From Alphaproteobacteria bacterium (GTDB lineage Bacteria; Pseudomonadota; Alphaproteobacteria; Bin65), in NCBI GenBank assembly GCA_021776685.1, contig JAJFFJ010000033.1, positions 1 through 62,143 of the forward strand: a stretch of 62,143 nt of DNA, in the 5' to 3' direction. The notes beneath the pieces are model-generated. The model was not told where the DNA came from, searched no databases, and saw only the letters and a program-made list of their open reading frames with translations. This document shows, in pieces, positions 25,742-34,147 of the stretch. The position numbers were made by a program, and so were the translations under genes. The stretch's first letter is position 1. Each line of letters starts with the position of its first letter.

Positions 25742-26593
25742 TTATCCCGGCGCAAGGTCGGCAATCATGCGGCGAATGTCGGTCGGAGTGTTTCCTGCCT
25801 CCCTCAAAGCGCGCAAACTTATGGCCTTGTCGCGTTTGGCAAGCCGCTCGCCCCCCACATTGGTCAGCAGGGGATGATGGTGATAGTCCGGCACCGGGAG
25901 GTCGAGGAGCGCCTGCAGGAGCCGATGTACGTGGGTCGCGCCAAACAGGTCTTCGCCCCGTATGACAAGCGTGATCCCCTGAGCGGCATCGTCCACCGTC
26001 ACCGCCAGATGATAGCTGGTGGGAATATCCTTGCGGGCCAGCACCACGTCACCATGGCTGTCTGGTTGCGCCGCCTGGTTGCCGGCGGTCCGGTCGTTCC
26101 AGCTGAGCGGGCCTGTCATGTCCACCGCCCGCTGTGCGTCCAGGCGAAGGGCAAAGCTCACCCCCTCCGCAATGCGCGCCTGCCGTTCGTCTGCCGACAG
26201 ATGCCGGCAGGTGCCGGGGTAGATTGGGCCTTCCGCTGTGTGCGGTGCGTAACCTGCCGCCGCCACCTCGCGCAGAATGTCCTTACGCGTGCAGAAGCAG
26301 GGATAGAGAAGCTCCGCCTTGGTCAGGCGGTCAAGCGCTGCCTGATATTCCGCCATATGTTCTGACTGCCGCCTGACCGGGGTTTCCCAGGTAAGCCCGA
26401 GCCAGGCAAGGTCCTCATAGATCAAAGCTTCGAATTCCGGCTTGCATCGCGCCTGGTCGATATCCTCGATCCGCAGCAGGTACCGCCCGCCTGCCTGCTC
26501 AGCGCATTCGGCGGCGAAGAGCGCGGCATAGGCGTGCCCCAGATGAAGGTGGCCTGTGGGGCTGGGCGCGAAGCGGGTGATGGTTTCGGTCAT
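25742..26593 (-). CDS. gluQ: Glutamyl-Q tRNA(Asp) synthetase
   Basis: A 283-residue truncated glutamyl-tRNA synthetase that lacks the anticodon-binding domain, as expected of GluQRS, which glutamylates queuosine-34 of tRNA-Asp. The HIGH-type motif is in FAPSPTGHLHLGHAYAAL and the KMSKS-type motif in GGERLAKRDKAI. Zinc-site cysteines are in YPCFCTRKDI and YPGTCRHL. ATG at 26593 is the only good start. Confidence 0.95.
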   Translation of the reverse strand: MTETITRFAPSPTGHLHLGHAYAALFAAECAEQAGGRYLLRIEDIDQARCKPEFEALIYEDLAWLGLTWETPVRRQSEHMAEYQAALDRLTKAELLYPCFCTRKDILREVAAAGYAPHTAEGPIYPGTCRHLSADERQARIAEGVSFALRLDAQRAVDMTGPLSWNDRTAGNQAAQPDSHGDVVLARKDIPTSYHLAVTVDDAAQGITLVIRGEDLFGATHVHRLLQALLDLPVPDYHHHPLLTNVGGERLAKRDKAISLRALREAGNTPTDIRRMIADLAPG

Positions 26594-26682
26594 GGGAGAA
26601 TGATATCTGAAAGGGATCCGACCTTATCCCGCGGCGTGCCAGCGCCAAAGCGGTCCCTTTAAGACGCTCCTCAGGAATCTCG

Positions 26683-27321
26683 ATGCCCAGACTGACTAAA
26701 AAATCTCTGCGCGATGGGCTGGATGAACTGGCGGCGCGAGATGTCCATGTGGCCGGCGCGCTTGAAGAAGCCGGTTACCCTGATCTGCGGCGGCGGCCGG
26801 CAGGTTTTCGCAGCCTGCTGCGCGCGATCGTCGGGCAGCAACTGTCGATTGCCTCGGCGGCGGCAATCTGGGGCCGGTTGGAGAAAGCCTGCGGTGAGGT
26901 CGAAGCTGGTACTTTCCTGGCGCTCAGCGATGACGATCTGAGGGCAGTCGGCTTCAGCCGGCAGAAAACCGGGTATGCCCGCAGCCTGGCGGGAATGATC
27001 GACGACGGCACCGTCCGGCTCAATCGTCTGTCGCGGCTGGACGATGAAGCAGCAATTTCGGAGCTGGTACAGATCAAGGGCATCGGCCGCTGGACCGCGG
27101 AGGTCTATTTGCTGAGTGCGCTGGGCCGGCCGGACATTTTCCCGGCGGATGATCTCGCCCTGATGGTCGGGGCCCAATATCTCAAGAATCTTCGTACCCG
27201 CCCGGACAAGAAACGGTTGTTGAAGATATCGGCACCCTGGCGGCCTCACCGCACCGCCGCCGCCCACTTGCTCTGGCACTATTACAAGCATCGCCGCGAC
27301 ATCGAAGCCGATGTTATCTAG
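26683..27321 (+). CDS. DNA-3-methyladenine glycosylase (AlkA/HhH-GPD type)
   Basis: A 212-residue HhH-GPD glycosylase. The helix-hairpin-helix and catalytic Asp are in LVQIKGIGRWTAEVYLLSALGRPDIFPADDLAL, and FRSLLRAIVGQQLSIASAAAIW opens the domain. There is no [4Fe-4S] cysteine loop at the C-terminus, consistent with AlkA rather than endonuclease III. It excises alkylated bases. Divergent from gluQ with a 89-bp gap. Confidence 0.93.
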   Translation: MPRLTKKSLRDGLDELAARDVHVAGALEEAGYPDLRRRPAGFRSLLRAIVGQQLSIASAAAIWGRLEKACGEVEAGTFLALSDDDLRAVGFSRQKTGYARSLAGMIDDGTVRLNRLSRLDDEAAISELVQIKGIGRWTAEVYLLSALGRPDIFPADDLALMVGAQYLKNLRTRPDKKRLLKISAPWRPHRTAAAHLLWHYYKHRRDIEADVI

Positions 27322-27376
27322 CGCGTGATCTAGGGCGTGATTTAGGCCGGAATCCGATGCAGCGCCCGCCGCGGGC

Positions 27377-28570
27377 CTACCGTCCCGGCATTCGATCGAT
27401 ATCGCCCGCAGCGAGGATTTCTTCCCGGCTGCCAACGGGCGGGTAGATGATCTGGCCATTGATCAGCTGTTTGCGCGCCTTGGCGTCTGCGCCGGTCGCT
27501 TCGACCTGACGGTCCCAGCCGCTGGTCAGGACAGCGCCGCGCCGTCCGAGGTCCAGGCAGGTGACATAGCGTTCCTGCCGGTAGGGCCGTGGCTCCAGGC
27601 CCACCAGACTGCGCGCTGCGTTATAGCCGGCGGCCTTGCCCATGGGCATGCCATGCTGACAGGACATGAGCGCGATATGGCCTGCGTCATCCACCTCCGC
27701 CCGGGCGATGTCGCCGGCGGCATAGATGTCATCGAATCCCAGGACCCGAAGCTGGTCATCGGTAGGCAACCGTCCCAGATCATCGACCTGCGCGCCGAGC
27801 GTCTTGGCAATCGGGCTGGCGACCAGTCCGGCCGTATTCACGACGGTGCAGCAGGGCAGGGTTTCGCCGTTGCTGAGGGTAACCGTTTCTGCACTGACCG
27901 CTTCGACGCTGCAGTTGAGCCGCAGGTCGACCCGGGCATCCGCGAGCGCCGCGAGGATCTCGTCCCGAGGGCCAGCTCCCAGTTCCGGCCCGGCGTCGTC
28001 CGCCTGTTCTATCAGCAGGATAGTGGCGCGTTCGCCATCGGCGCCATGGGCAGCCAGCCGGTCACGCATCTCTGTCGCCAGTTCGATGCCGGTAAACCCG
28101 GCGCCGACAATCGCGAAGGTATCGTTGCCAGGTCCGTCCTGGGTGGCGAGACCGGCCAGGTGGCGATCCAGCTTCACCGCACCTGCCCAGCTGTCGATAT
28201 CAAAGCCATGATCGCCCAGCCCTGGCACTGGCAGTGGCTTGAGGACGCTGCCAGCGGCCAACACCAGCTTGTCATAGTCCAAAGATGTTTCTCCGCCCGC
28301 CATTGAGGCGCGGACGTTTGATGCCGCCGGGTGGATGGCGGTGACCGTGCCGTCCACCATGTCCACGCCGATGGGCTCCAGGGTGGGCGTCAGCGATACG
28401 CGGTAGGCGTCCGGATCGGCCTCATAGAGGCGGGGGCGGATAACGATATGACTGTCGGGAGAGACCATGCGGATCGGGAAGTTGCCGCCGGCCTGCTGCC
28501 GCTCGTAGGCTGCCGTCACTGCGGCCCACATGCCGGCAAAGCCACTGCCAATGATCAAAAGGCCATTCAT
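27377..28570 (-). CDS. NDH-2-like FAD-dependent NAD(P)H oxidoreductase
   Basis: A 397-residue two-dinucleotide-binding flavoprotein of the type II NADH dehydrogenase/disulfide reductase-like superfamily. The FAD fold starts at once with LLIIGSGFAGMWAAVTA; the NAD(P) fold has FAIVGAGFTGIELATEM; the FAD-Asp motif is FDDIYAAGDIARA. The C-terminal membrane helix of classical NDH-2 is not obvious. ATG 28570 overlaps the stop of the Rrf2 gene (ATGA) and has AGGAGA six bases upstream, so the pair is one coupled unit and the Rrf2 protein probably senses the same redox signal. Confidence 0.9.
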   Translation of the reverse strand: MNGLLIIGSGFAGMWAAVTAAYERQQAGGNFPIRMVSPDSHIVIRPRLYEADPDAYRVSLTPTLEPIGVDMVDGTVTAIHPAASNVRASMAGGETSLDYDKLVLAAGSVLKPLPVPGLGDHGFDIDSWAGAVKLDRHLAGLATQDGPGNDTFAIVGAGFTGIELATEMRDRLAAHGADGERATILLIEQADDAGPELGAGPRDEILAALADARVDLRLNCSVEAVSAETVTLSNGETLPCCTVVNTAGLVASPIAKTLGAQVDDLGRLPTDDQLRVLGFDDIYAAGDIARAEVDDAGHIALMSCQHGMPMGKAAGYNAARSLVGLEPRPYRQERYVTCLDLGRRGAVLTSGWDRQVEATGADAKARKQLINGQIIYPPVGSREEILAAGDIDRMPGR

Positions 28571-29112
28571 GTCAGATCTCCTGATGGGGCCGGCCGGTTG
28601 CGGTGGCCGCGGTTTCGTTCCCGGTCGCCGAACCACTGGTTCGCCTGGTCGTAGAAGGCCGGCGGTATTTTCTCGGCAGTGCTGGTCGCAATGTCCTGCA
28701 GGCTGGTGGCCGCCAGCCGGTCGCGCATGGCGATTTCCGCATCCAGGAAGACCGAGTGGATGCCGCAGACGCCGCCGCTGGCCCAGGACGGCGGCTCTTC
28801 GTCATACAGCACACAGTTCCGGCGCACCTCGCGGCAGCGGAATAGCGGCTTGTCCGCCTCTACGGCGTCGACAACGCCCAGTACCGTGATGTCCCCGGCA
28901 GGCCGGGCCAGACGAAAACCGCCCTGCGCACCCTGGGCGGCCCGTACAAGGCCCGCTTTCTCCAGTTTGGTGAACAGCTTGGCGACAAAGGACGGGGACA
29001 CACCCTGAAACTCCGCCAGGTCCCGTGCGCTGGGGCATCGGTCCTCGGTCTGGCCCACCATGTTCAGCAGGCAGTGCAGGGCAAGTTCGACGGAGCTTCC
29101 GTAGTGGCTCAT
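28567..29112 (-). CDS. Rrf2 family Fe-S cluster transcriptional regulator
   Basis: A 181-residue Rrf2-type regulator. The winged HTH (about 1-70) includes RDLAEFQGVSPSFVAKLFTKLEKAGLV and AQGGFRLAR. Three cysteines C93, C100 and C116 match the Fe-S ligand region of IscR/NsrR-type members, although the spacing (x6, x15) differs from NsrR. Such proteins sense NO, oxidants or Fe-S status. The gene is the first of a two-gene unit with the FAD oxidoreductase, and a perfect inverted repeat lies just upstream of its start. Confidence 0.92.
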   Translation of the reverse strand: MSHYGSSVELALHCLLNMVGQTEDRCPSARDLAEFQGVSPSFVAKLFTKLEKAGLVRAAQGAQGGFRLARPAGDITVLGVVDAVEADKPLFRCREVRRNCVLYDEEPPSWASGGVCGIHSVFLDAEIAMRDRLAATSLQDIATSTAEKIPPAFYDQANQWFGDRERNRGHRNRPAPSGDLT

Positions 29113-29464
29113 CTTTAACTCCGATTAAATTAGTCGTAATTAAATACGATAAAATCAATCGGAGTTCAAGCGCGGCGTTGGAGGCAGGCGTTCGCCCGTA
29201 TTTTCGGGCTCATTTGATGCCTGCGCTGTTGCCGCCCCTTGGCGGGGTGCGGAAATCGGGCTATATCTCTGGCGCAATAAAGCACCCGAATCGCCGGGCG
29301 CGCCGGCATCCCGGCGGGCTTGGTTGAAAGGATTGCCGCACCTGATGGTTGGGAGATGTGCCGCCTGTTACCGTGATGTCTTGCCGGACGGCGATGGTCC
29401 GCGCATGAACACGGGCGCGGATGGCATCATGGCCTACCAGCGGCACCGGAGTAGGTGCTGACCC
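29113..29464. other. 352-bp intergenic region between rrf2 and the HNH gene
   Basis: Divergent intergenic region. The left 50 bp hold the rrf2 operator candidate. The remainder is GC-rich with a palindromic GC stretch around 29296-29320 (GCCGGGCG/CGGCGGGC) and no convincing gene or promoter box. Confidence 0.6.
29117..29166 (-). promoter_or_regulatory. Inverted-repeat operator candidate of the Rrf2 gene
   Basis: AACTCCGATT at 29117-29126 is repeated in perfect inverse as AATCGGAGTT at 29157-29166. Between them lies a second, AT-rich dyad TCGTA-ATTAAA-TACGA (29134-29149). The whole element ends four bases before the Rrf2 start codon, so a bound protein would cover the leader or promoter. Autoregulation by the Rrf2 protein is the simplest reading. 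Confidence 0.65.
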
Positions 29465-30031
29465 ATGTCGATGGTCGCGCATCTGGATCGCCTGCCTGCC
29501 CTGGTCCTCAATGCCGACTTCCGGCCGCTCAGCTATTTTCCCTTGTCGGTCTGGACCTGGCAGGACGCCGTCAAGGCGGTGTTCATGGAACGGGTCAACG
29601 TCCTCTCGGAATATGATGCCGTGGTGCATTCGCCCTCGACGGAGTTCCGGCTGCCCAGCGTCATCTCCCTGAAGGAATATGTGCAGACGTCCCGCCGCGC
29701 GGCCTTCACGCGCTTCAACGTGTTCCTGCGGGACAAGTTCACCTGCCAGTATTGCAATTATCGCGGCCCGGCGGAGCGGCTGACCTTCGACCATGTCATC
29801 CCACGGTCAAAGGGCGGGCACACCACGTGGCAGAACGTGGTCACTGCCTGCTCGCCCTGCAACCTGCGCAAGGGCAATCGGCTGCCCCGACAGTGCAGCA
29901 TGGTGCCACGCCGGGAAGCGCGGGAGCCCTCCAACTTTCTGCTGCAGGAAAACGGCCGGCGCTTTCCGCCCAACTACCTGCACGAAAGCTGGAACGATTT
30001 TCTCTACTGGGACTCCGAGCTGGAAGACTAG
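29465..30031 (+). CDS. HNH endonuclease family protein
   Basis: A 188-residue HNH protein of the type widespread in alphaproteobacteria. The HNH core is CQYCNYRGPAERLTFDHVIPRSKGG, followed by CSPCNLRKGNRLP, so four cysteines form the structural zinc site around the catalytic His. The N-terminal 75 residues (LVLNADFRPLSYFPLSVWTWQDAVKAVF) are typical of this subgroup. There is no restriction-methylase partner nearby, so a housekeeping role is more likely than defence. Confidence 0.92.
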   Translation: MSMVAHLDRLPALVLNADFRPLSYFPLSVWTWQDAVKAVFMERVNVLSEYDAVVHSPSTEFRLPSVISLKEYVQTSRRAAFTRFNVFLRDKFTCQYCNYRGPAERLTFDHVIPRSKGGHTTWQNVVTACSPCNLRKGNRLPRQCSMVPRREAREPSNFLLQENGRRFPPNYLHESWNDFLYWDSELED

Positions 30032-30063
30032 GTTCGGTCCCGGGCCCTTACCGGTCTCTCAAC

Positions 30064-31047
30064 CTAAGCCAATCCCATCTGTGCGCGGAATTCCGAGACG
30101 CTTTGCGGCCGGTCCTTGGCGCGGGGCGCCAGGGCCGCATCGATGGCAGATTTGATGCGTCGGGGGAATCGCCGCCCGATCAGTTGGGCCACGGGTACAT
30201 AGGCGTCGGTGGTCAACCGGTCCAACCCCTCCGGTGGCATCGTCCCGGTGATCGCCAGATACATCGTCGCGGCCATGGAATAGATGTCCGTGGCCGGGGT
30301 TTGAAGGGATTCGCAGCGATACTGCTCAGAGGGGCTGAAGCCGCGGGTTACCGCCTCCCCCAGGGCCGAGCACCGGCGATTGTGCGTCGTGCGCGCAGTG
30401 CCAAAATCGATCAGATAAGGGACGTCGCGATTGGTGATGTAGATGTTCGCCGGCTTGATATCGCGATGCAGAAATCCCCGATCGTGAACATATTCAAGGG
30501 CATCAAGTGTCGGCGGGAAGATTTTCTCGAAGCGGCGTTGATTGAGAGGACCCGCGCCCAGTAGCTCCTGCCCCAGGGTCTGGCCCAGGGAATAGGGCAT
30601 GGCGAAGTAGGCGGTGCCCCGGGCGGTCAGGAACCGACCCAGGCGCGGAATGTTCGGGTGATCCAGCCGGTCCAGGCGATCGGCTTCGCGGGCAAATTCT
30701 GAAAGGCCCTCGAAAAAGTCGACCGCCGCCAGCGGCGACTCTGGGCGGATGCTGCCATCGGGCTCACGGTAAGCGATGTCATGGGGGAAATACTCCTTCA
30801 GGACAAATCGTTGGGACGGGCCGGTTTTGGTCAGGTAGACCGCGCCAAATCCACCCCGGCCAAGGGTGCCAAGAATTTCGAACTCCGCCACCCGGTCGCC
30901 CGCACCCAGGCACCGGGTGTGATCGCGGGTGCGTTTGGTGGCCGCGCGGGGGCCAGTCTTGCCAATGATCCGGGTTGACGTGGTCTGCCCGGACAGACCG
31001 GCCGGTGGCGCGGCGCAGTCAGGGATGAGGGGTTGGTCCAACAACAT
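30064..31047 (-). CDS. Hanks-type serine/threonine protein kinase
   Basis: A 327-residue protein with a complete kinase domain (about 52-320). The G-loop is GTLGRGGFGAVY, the ATP-binding Lys is in FVLKEYF, the catalytic loop is LHRDIKPANIYI, and the metal-binding DFG is in YLIDFGTAR. There is no transmembrane helix or extracellular sensor domain, and no cognate PP2C phosphatase or FHA protein adjacent. It is 27 bp downstream of the DUF417 gene on the same strand and may be co-transcribed with it. Confidence 0.93.
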   Translation of the reverse strand: MLLDQPLIPDCAAPPAGLSGQTTSTRIIGKTGPRAATKRTRDHTRCLGAGDRVAEFEILGTLGRGGFGAVYLTKTGPSQRFVLKEYFPHDIAYREPDGSIRPESPLAAVDFFEGLSEFAREADRLDRLDHPNIPRLGRFLTARGTAYFAMPYSLGQTLGQELLGAGPLNQRRFEKIFPPTLDALEYVHDRGFLHRDIKPANIYITNRDVPYLIDFGTARTTHNRRCSALGEAVTRGFSPSEQYRCESLQTPATDIYSMAATMYLAITGTMPPEGLDRLTTDAYVPVAQLIGRRFPRRIKSAIDAALAPRAKDRPQSVSEFRAQMGLA

Positions 31048-31074
31048 GGCGAGGCTCCCGGTTGGCGGTAATGA

Positions 31075-31566
31075 TTACCTGGCCCGTGCTGCGGAAAGGC
31101 TTTCACGCAGCAGGACCAGAGAGAAGAACAACAGCGCCAGATCCTTGAGCAGGAACTGACCCGGAACCACCGAAATGGCGAAGGGGCCATGACCAGCAAG
31201 GCCGACGCCGGGCGTGCTCAGGAAGAAGCTGAAGGTGAGGAGAAAGGTGACCGCGGCGCCCGCAGCACCCAGTGCTGACAGTCGGGGTGAAATCAGCCTG
31301 CCGAGCAACAACGCGGCGACGGTGATCTCCACAAGACCGATCAGCACACTGACCGTCTGGACGCTAAAGATCTCGTAGACGAAGGAGATCAATGGGCTGT
31401 TCGCAACGAGGCCCTGGATCGCTTTCGCTTCATAGGCGGTGAACTTCATTCCGCCGAACCACAAAAAGACGATCGCCAGTGCAATATACGGTGCCTTGGT
31501 GGCAGCGATGTTGAGGATACCGCTTGCCGCTGAGTTGTGAGGTAGCGCTTCATTGTATGAGGACAT
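31075..31566 (-). CDS. DUF417 family membrane protein (YkgB/RclC-like)
   Basis: A 163-residue membrane protein with about four helices. The segment IVFLWFGGMKFTAYEAKAIQGLVANSPL is the DUF417 signature, and LSTPGVGLAGHGPFAI follows. E. coli relatives include RclC of the reactive-chlorine response. The start at ATG 31566 has GGAGGGG five bases upstream, better than a frame beginning at 31608, which would overlap the operator. A TetR operator copy lies at 31586-31606, so the TetR gene probably represses it. Confidence 0.9.
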   Translation of the reverse strand: MSSYNEALPHNSAASGILNIAATKAPYIALAIVFLWFGGMKFTAYEAKAIQGLVANSPLISFVYEIFSVQTVSVLIGLVEITVAALLLGRLISPRLSALGAAGAAVTFLLTFSFFLSTPGVGLAGHGPFAISVVPGQFLLKDLALLFFSLVLLRESLSAARAR

Positions 31567-31585
31567 GTTCCCCTCCCTTGTGTGA

Positions 31586-31606
31586 GTTACGGACCAATTG
31601 GTAAAC
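31586..31606. promoter_or_regulatory. TetR operator copy 1 (upstream of the DUF417 gene)
   Basis: The sequence GTTACGGACCAATTGGTAAAC contains the perfect palindrome ACCAATTGGT inside a wider imperfect dyad (TTAC...GTAA). It sits 20 bp upstream of the DUF417 start codon and is nearly identical to the copy at 31661-31680. Confidence 0.8.
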
Positions 31607-31660
31607 AACTGGCCAAAAAGAATGCCGCGGGTTGAAGCGGCCTATCGCTGATAATATATA

Positions 31661-31680
31661 GTTACGGACCGATTGGTAAA
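31661..31680. promoter_or_regulatory. TetR operator copy 2 (upstream of the tetR gene)
   Basis: GTTACGGACCGATTGGTAAA differs from copy 1 at a single base (A to G in the centre). It lies about 48 bp upstream of the TetR start codon. Two near-identical dyads in a divergent tetR-target intergenic region are typical of autoregulation plus target repression. Confidence 0.8.
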
Positions 31681-31727
31681 ATAACATTTATGTGATGGCC
31701 GCAGCAGACCCGAAAAGGACAAAGGAA

Positions 31728-32345
31728 ATGGCGCGACCCCGGGAGTTTGAAATCGATGAAGCCGCACGAGCGCTGCTCGAGGTTTTCTGGGCCAAAGGCT
31801 ATGAGGGTGCGTCTCTCAGCGATATCGAGGCCGCGACCCGCTTGAACAAGCAAAGCCTGTATCGGGTATTTGAGAGCAAGCGGGGCATGTATCTGGCGGC
31901 GCTCGCCACCTATGACCGGGATCATGTGGCGGCGGCCCGGACGATCCTGCGTCAGGCCGCCGATCCCCCTGCTGGCTTTGCCACGCTCCTGAATGGGGTG
32001 GTCGACAGCGCGCTCGCGTCAGGCGACCGGCGCGGCTGCTTTCTGTGCAACGCCAGTATCGATCAGGCCCCCCAGGACCCGGAGACATCTGGCCGGGTGG
32101 CGTCAATGATTGCCGGACTGGAGCGCACATTTGCCGAAGCGCTGGCGTCCGGCCCCGGCGGTGTTGGCAAGGTTGACGCCCGCCGGCGCGCACGCAAGAT
32201 CATGGCCGGATATTTCGGGCTCAGAGTGCTGGTTAGATCCGGCGCCGCCGGGCGCGTTCTGCGGGACGTGGTCGATCAGCTTCTGGAAGACGTGCCTGCC
32301 GCCGAGAAATCGGCCCCTGGAAAGGCTGTCTCCAAGCCCGGCTAA
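31728..32345 (+). CDS. TetR/AcrR family repressor
   Basis: A 205-residue TetR regulator. The N-terminal HTH reads IDEAARALLEVFWAKGYEGASLSDIEAATRLNKQSLYRVFESKRGMYLAAL. The C-terminal ligand domain contains GCFLCNASIDQAP, a motif common in one TetR subgroup. I use ATG 31728 (AAAGGAA and AGGA upstream); a GTG 12 codons earlier is possible. Divergent from the DUF417 gene with an operator in front of each. The end overlaps the convergent cupin gene by four bases. Confidence 0.92.
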   Translation: MARPREFEIDEAARALLEVFWAKGYEGASLSDIEAATRLNKQSLYRVFESKRGMYLAALATYDRDHVAAARTILRQAADPPAGFATLLNGVVDSALASGDRRGCFLCNASIDQAPQDPETSGRVASMIAGLERTFAEALASGPGGVGKVDARRRARKIMAGYFGLRVLVRSGAAGRVLRDVVDQLLEDVPAAEKSAPGKAVSKPG

Positions 32346-32707
32346 GGCGTATCCGTGTAGGCGTTTGTGAAGTCGATCGGCGGCGCCGTTACCGCCATAT
32401 AGACGAAGGGCGCATCCGGGCCATTCTCAAGGCCATGAATGTCGCCGTCCGCGAATCGGGCCACATCGCCAGCCCGGAACGGCCGGGTCGCCCCGTCCGC
32501 CAGCAGCAGTGTTCCTGCCCCTTCCAGCACAACCCAGGTTTGTTCGGAGGCGTTATGCTGGTGCCGGGGCTGGACCCCGCCGGGTTCGACGGTGACATGG
32601 GTGATGGTGACCCGGCTGCCGGGTGCGTTATGGGGGGCGATCAACTGGCGGGAGACAACGCCCGGATTTGTCAGCTCCCGCAACTCGCCCCGGCGGAAGA
32701 ACTCCAC
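32342..32707 (-). CDS. Small cupin protein
   Basis: A 121-residue single-domain cupin with motif 1 PGGVQPRHQHNASEQTWVVLEG and motif 2 FRAGDVARFADGDIHGLEN. The metal-ligand His residues are present. It starts with GTG 32707, three bases after the stop of the enoyl-CoA hydratase gene, so the two are probably one transcript. Its substrate is unknown. Confidence 0.85.
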   Translation of the reverse strand: MEFFRRGELRELTNPGVVSRQLIAPHNAPGSRVTITHVTVEPGGVQPRHQHNASEQTWVVLEGAGTLLLADGATRPFRAGDVARFADGDIHGLENGPDAPFVYMAVTAPPIDFTNAYTDTP

Positions 32708-32710
32708 GCC

Positions 32711-33502
32711 TTATCGGCCCTTGTATTCCGGCGTGCGCTTGTCACGAAATGCGGACAATCCTTCCATCAGGTCTTCCGCGCCGGCGTGGGCGTCCCATGC
32801 ATAGACCTCGTTGCGGAGCGCTGTGTCGATCGACACTTCGAGCCCTTCGTCCACCATCCACTTCATCCGCCGCAACACCAGGGCGCTCTTGCTGGCCAGC
32901 TTGTCGGCGAGCTTGCCTGTCTCCGCCAGAAGCTGGTCGTCCGCCGTGACCTGATGCACCAGTCCCCAGTCGCACAGAGTTTGCGCGGGGATCAGGTCAC
33001 CGCTGTAGAGCAGATATTTCGCCCGGGCCGGACCAATCTTGCGGGGCAGTCTCGCGCTCGAGCCGCCGCCCGGCAACAAGCCGTAATTTGAATGCGCGTC
33101 CCCCAGCCGCGCCGATTCCGCCGCCAGGACGATGTCGCAACAGAGGGTGAGTTCAATGCCGCCCGCCGCGGCGATGCCGTTGATGGCGCCGATCAGCGGT
33201 TTCGGAAATGCGCCGACATGGGCGAATAGCTTGTAGGCCTGATTGATGACGGCTTGCACACCGGCAGCGCCTTCAGTCTCCAAACCGCCGAGCACAAATT
33301 TCAGATCCGCGCCGGCACAGAAGGCCCTTCCCGAGCCGGTGATGACGGCCAGCCCCACCGTGTCGTCCGCTGCCGCTGCGTCAAACGCTGTGCGCAGCTC
33401 CTCCATCATGGTGTCGTTGATGGCGTTCAGCGCATCGGGCCGGTTCAACGTCACCCAGGCGACGCCACCTCTCACCTCATAGATGATGGTTTCGTAGCTC
33501 AT
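32711..33502 (-). CDS. Enoyl-CoA hydratase/isomerase family protein (crotonase fold)
   Basis: A 263-residue crotonase. WVTLNRPDALNAINDTMMEEL, SGRAFCAGADLKF (first oxyanion-hole segment) and GAINGIAAAGGIELTLCCDIVLAAESARLG (second) are typical, while PKPLIGAINGIAAAGG lacks the usual first catalytic Glu of hydratases in a position I can verify. The reaction (hydration, isomerisation, hydrolysis) remains open. Probable operon with the downstream cupin. Confidence 0.9.
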   Translation of the reverse strand: MSYETIIYEVRGGVAWVTLNRPDALNAINDTMMEELRTAFDAAAADDTVGLAVITGSGRAFCAGADLKFVLGGLETEGAAGVQAVINQAYKLFAHVGAFPKPLIGAINGIAAAGGIELTLCCDIVLAAESARLGDAHSNYGLLPGGGSSARLPRKIGPARAKYLLYSGDLIPAQTLCDWGLVHQVTADDQLLAETGKLADKLASKSALVLRRMKWMVDEGLEVSIDTALRNEVYAWDAHAGAEDLMEGLSAFRDKRTPEYKGR

Positions 33503-33532
33503 CTGCTCCCCCCCTCAAATCCAAATGTATTT

Positions 33533-34147
33533 CTAAACCCGCTCTGAAAGCCAGATTGCCAGGCGCGAGGCGTCCTTGATTCCGCGGTTCAACAGCGGAT
33601 AGCCGGGCGCCTGATGCGCATCATGGGCGACTGCGGCCTCCTTGTGAGCGATCTCGTCGTCGCGGAATTCCAGGATGGTTTCCCGCAATTCGGTCTCGTC
33701 GTCGCCCAACTGTTGTGCCTGCTTGGCATAATGCTCGTCGATGACGTCTTCGATCGCCTCGGTGCAGGCCATCGCCGCTTGCGGCCCCAACAGCGCCGTG
33801 GCGGCGCCCAGCGCAAAGCCAGCCACGTGCCAGAAGGGTTGCAGTGCAGTGGGTCGTACCTGCCGGTCCGCCATCATCTGGTTAAAGCGTTCCAGGTGCT
33901 TCTGCTCCTGATCTGCCATTTCCCGCAGCAGTGGGCCGGACTCCGTATTGCCCAGCACGGCCAGCTGTCCGGCGTAGATGCGGGCAGCACCGTACTCGCC
34001 CGCCTGGTCGACCCGGATCATGCGATTGACCAATTCTTCCCGCGGCGGGTCTCCCGGCAGGGAGTTGTCACCGGTGACCTTCGGATGATCCTCCGGGTCA
34101 AACGGCTTTGGCTCCTGGTGCGTGTCGTCTTGTGTTTCGGCGGTCAT
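33533..34147 (-). CDS. coq7: Demethoxyubiquinone hydroxylase (Coq7 family)
   Basis: A 204-residue di-iron protein of the Coq7/CAT5 family, a monooxygenase of ubiquinone biosynthesis at the membrane surface. Iron-ligand Glu/His motifs are visible: RVDQAGEYGAARIYAGQ, ADQEQKHLERFN, EAIEDVIDEHY and RDDEIAHKEAAV. ATG 34147 overlaps the dsbB stop (ATGA), so the two genes are translationally coupled. A longer frame to 34252 would lie inside dsbB and is rejected. Confidence 0.95.
   Translation of the reverse strand: MTAETQDDTHQEPKPFDPEDHPKVTGDNSLPGDPPREELVNRMIRVDQAGEYGAARIYAGQLAVLGNTESGPLLREMADQEQKHLERFNQMMADRQVRPTALQPFWHVAGFALGAATALLGPQAAMACTEAIEDVIDEHYAKQAQQLGDDETELRETILEFRDDEIAHKEAAVAHDAHQAPGYPLLNRGIKDASRLAIWLSERV

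Noticed and set aside
29465-30031. HNH protein as part of a defence island
   Set aside because: No methylase, helicase or other defence gene around it; the subgroup is a conserved alphaproteobacterial single gene.
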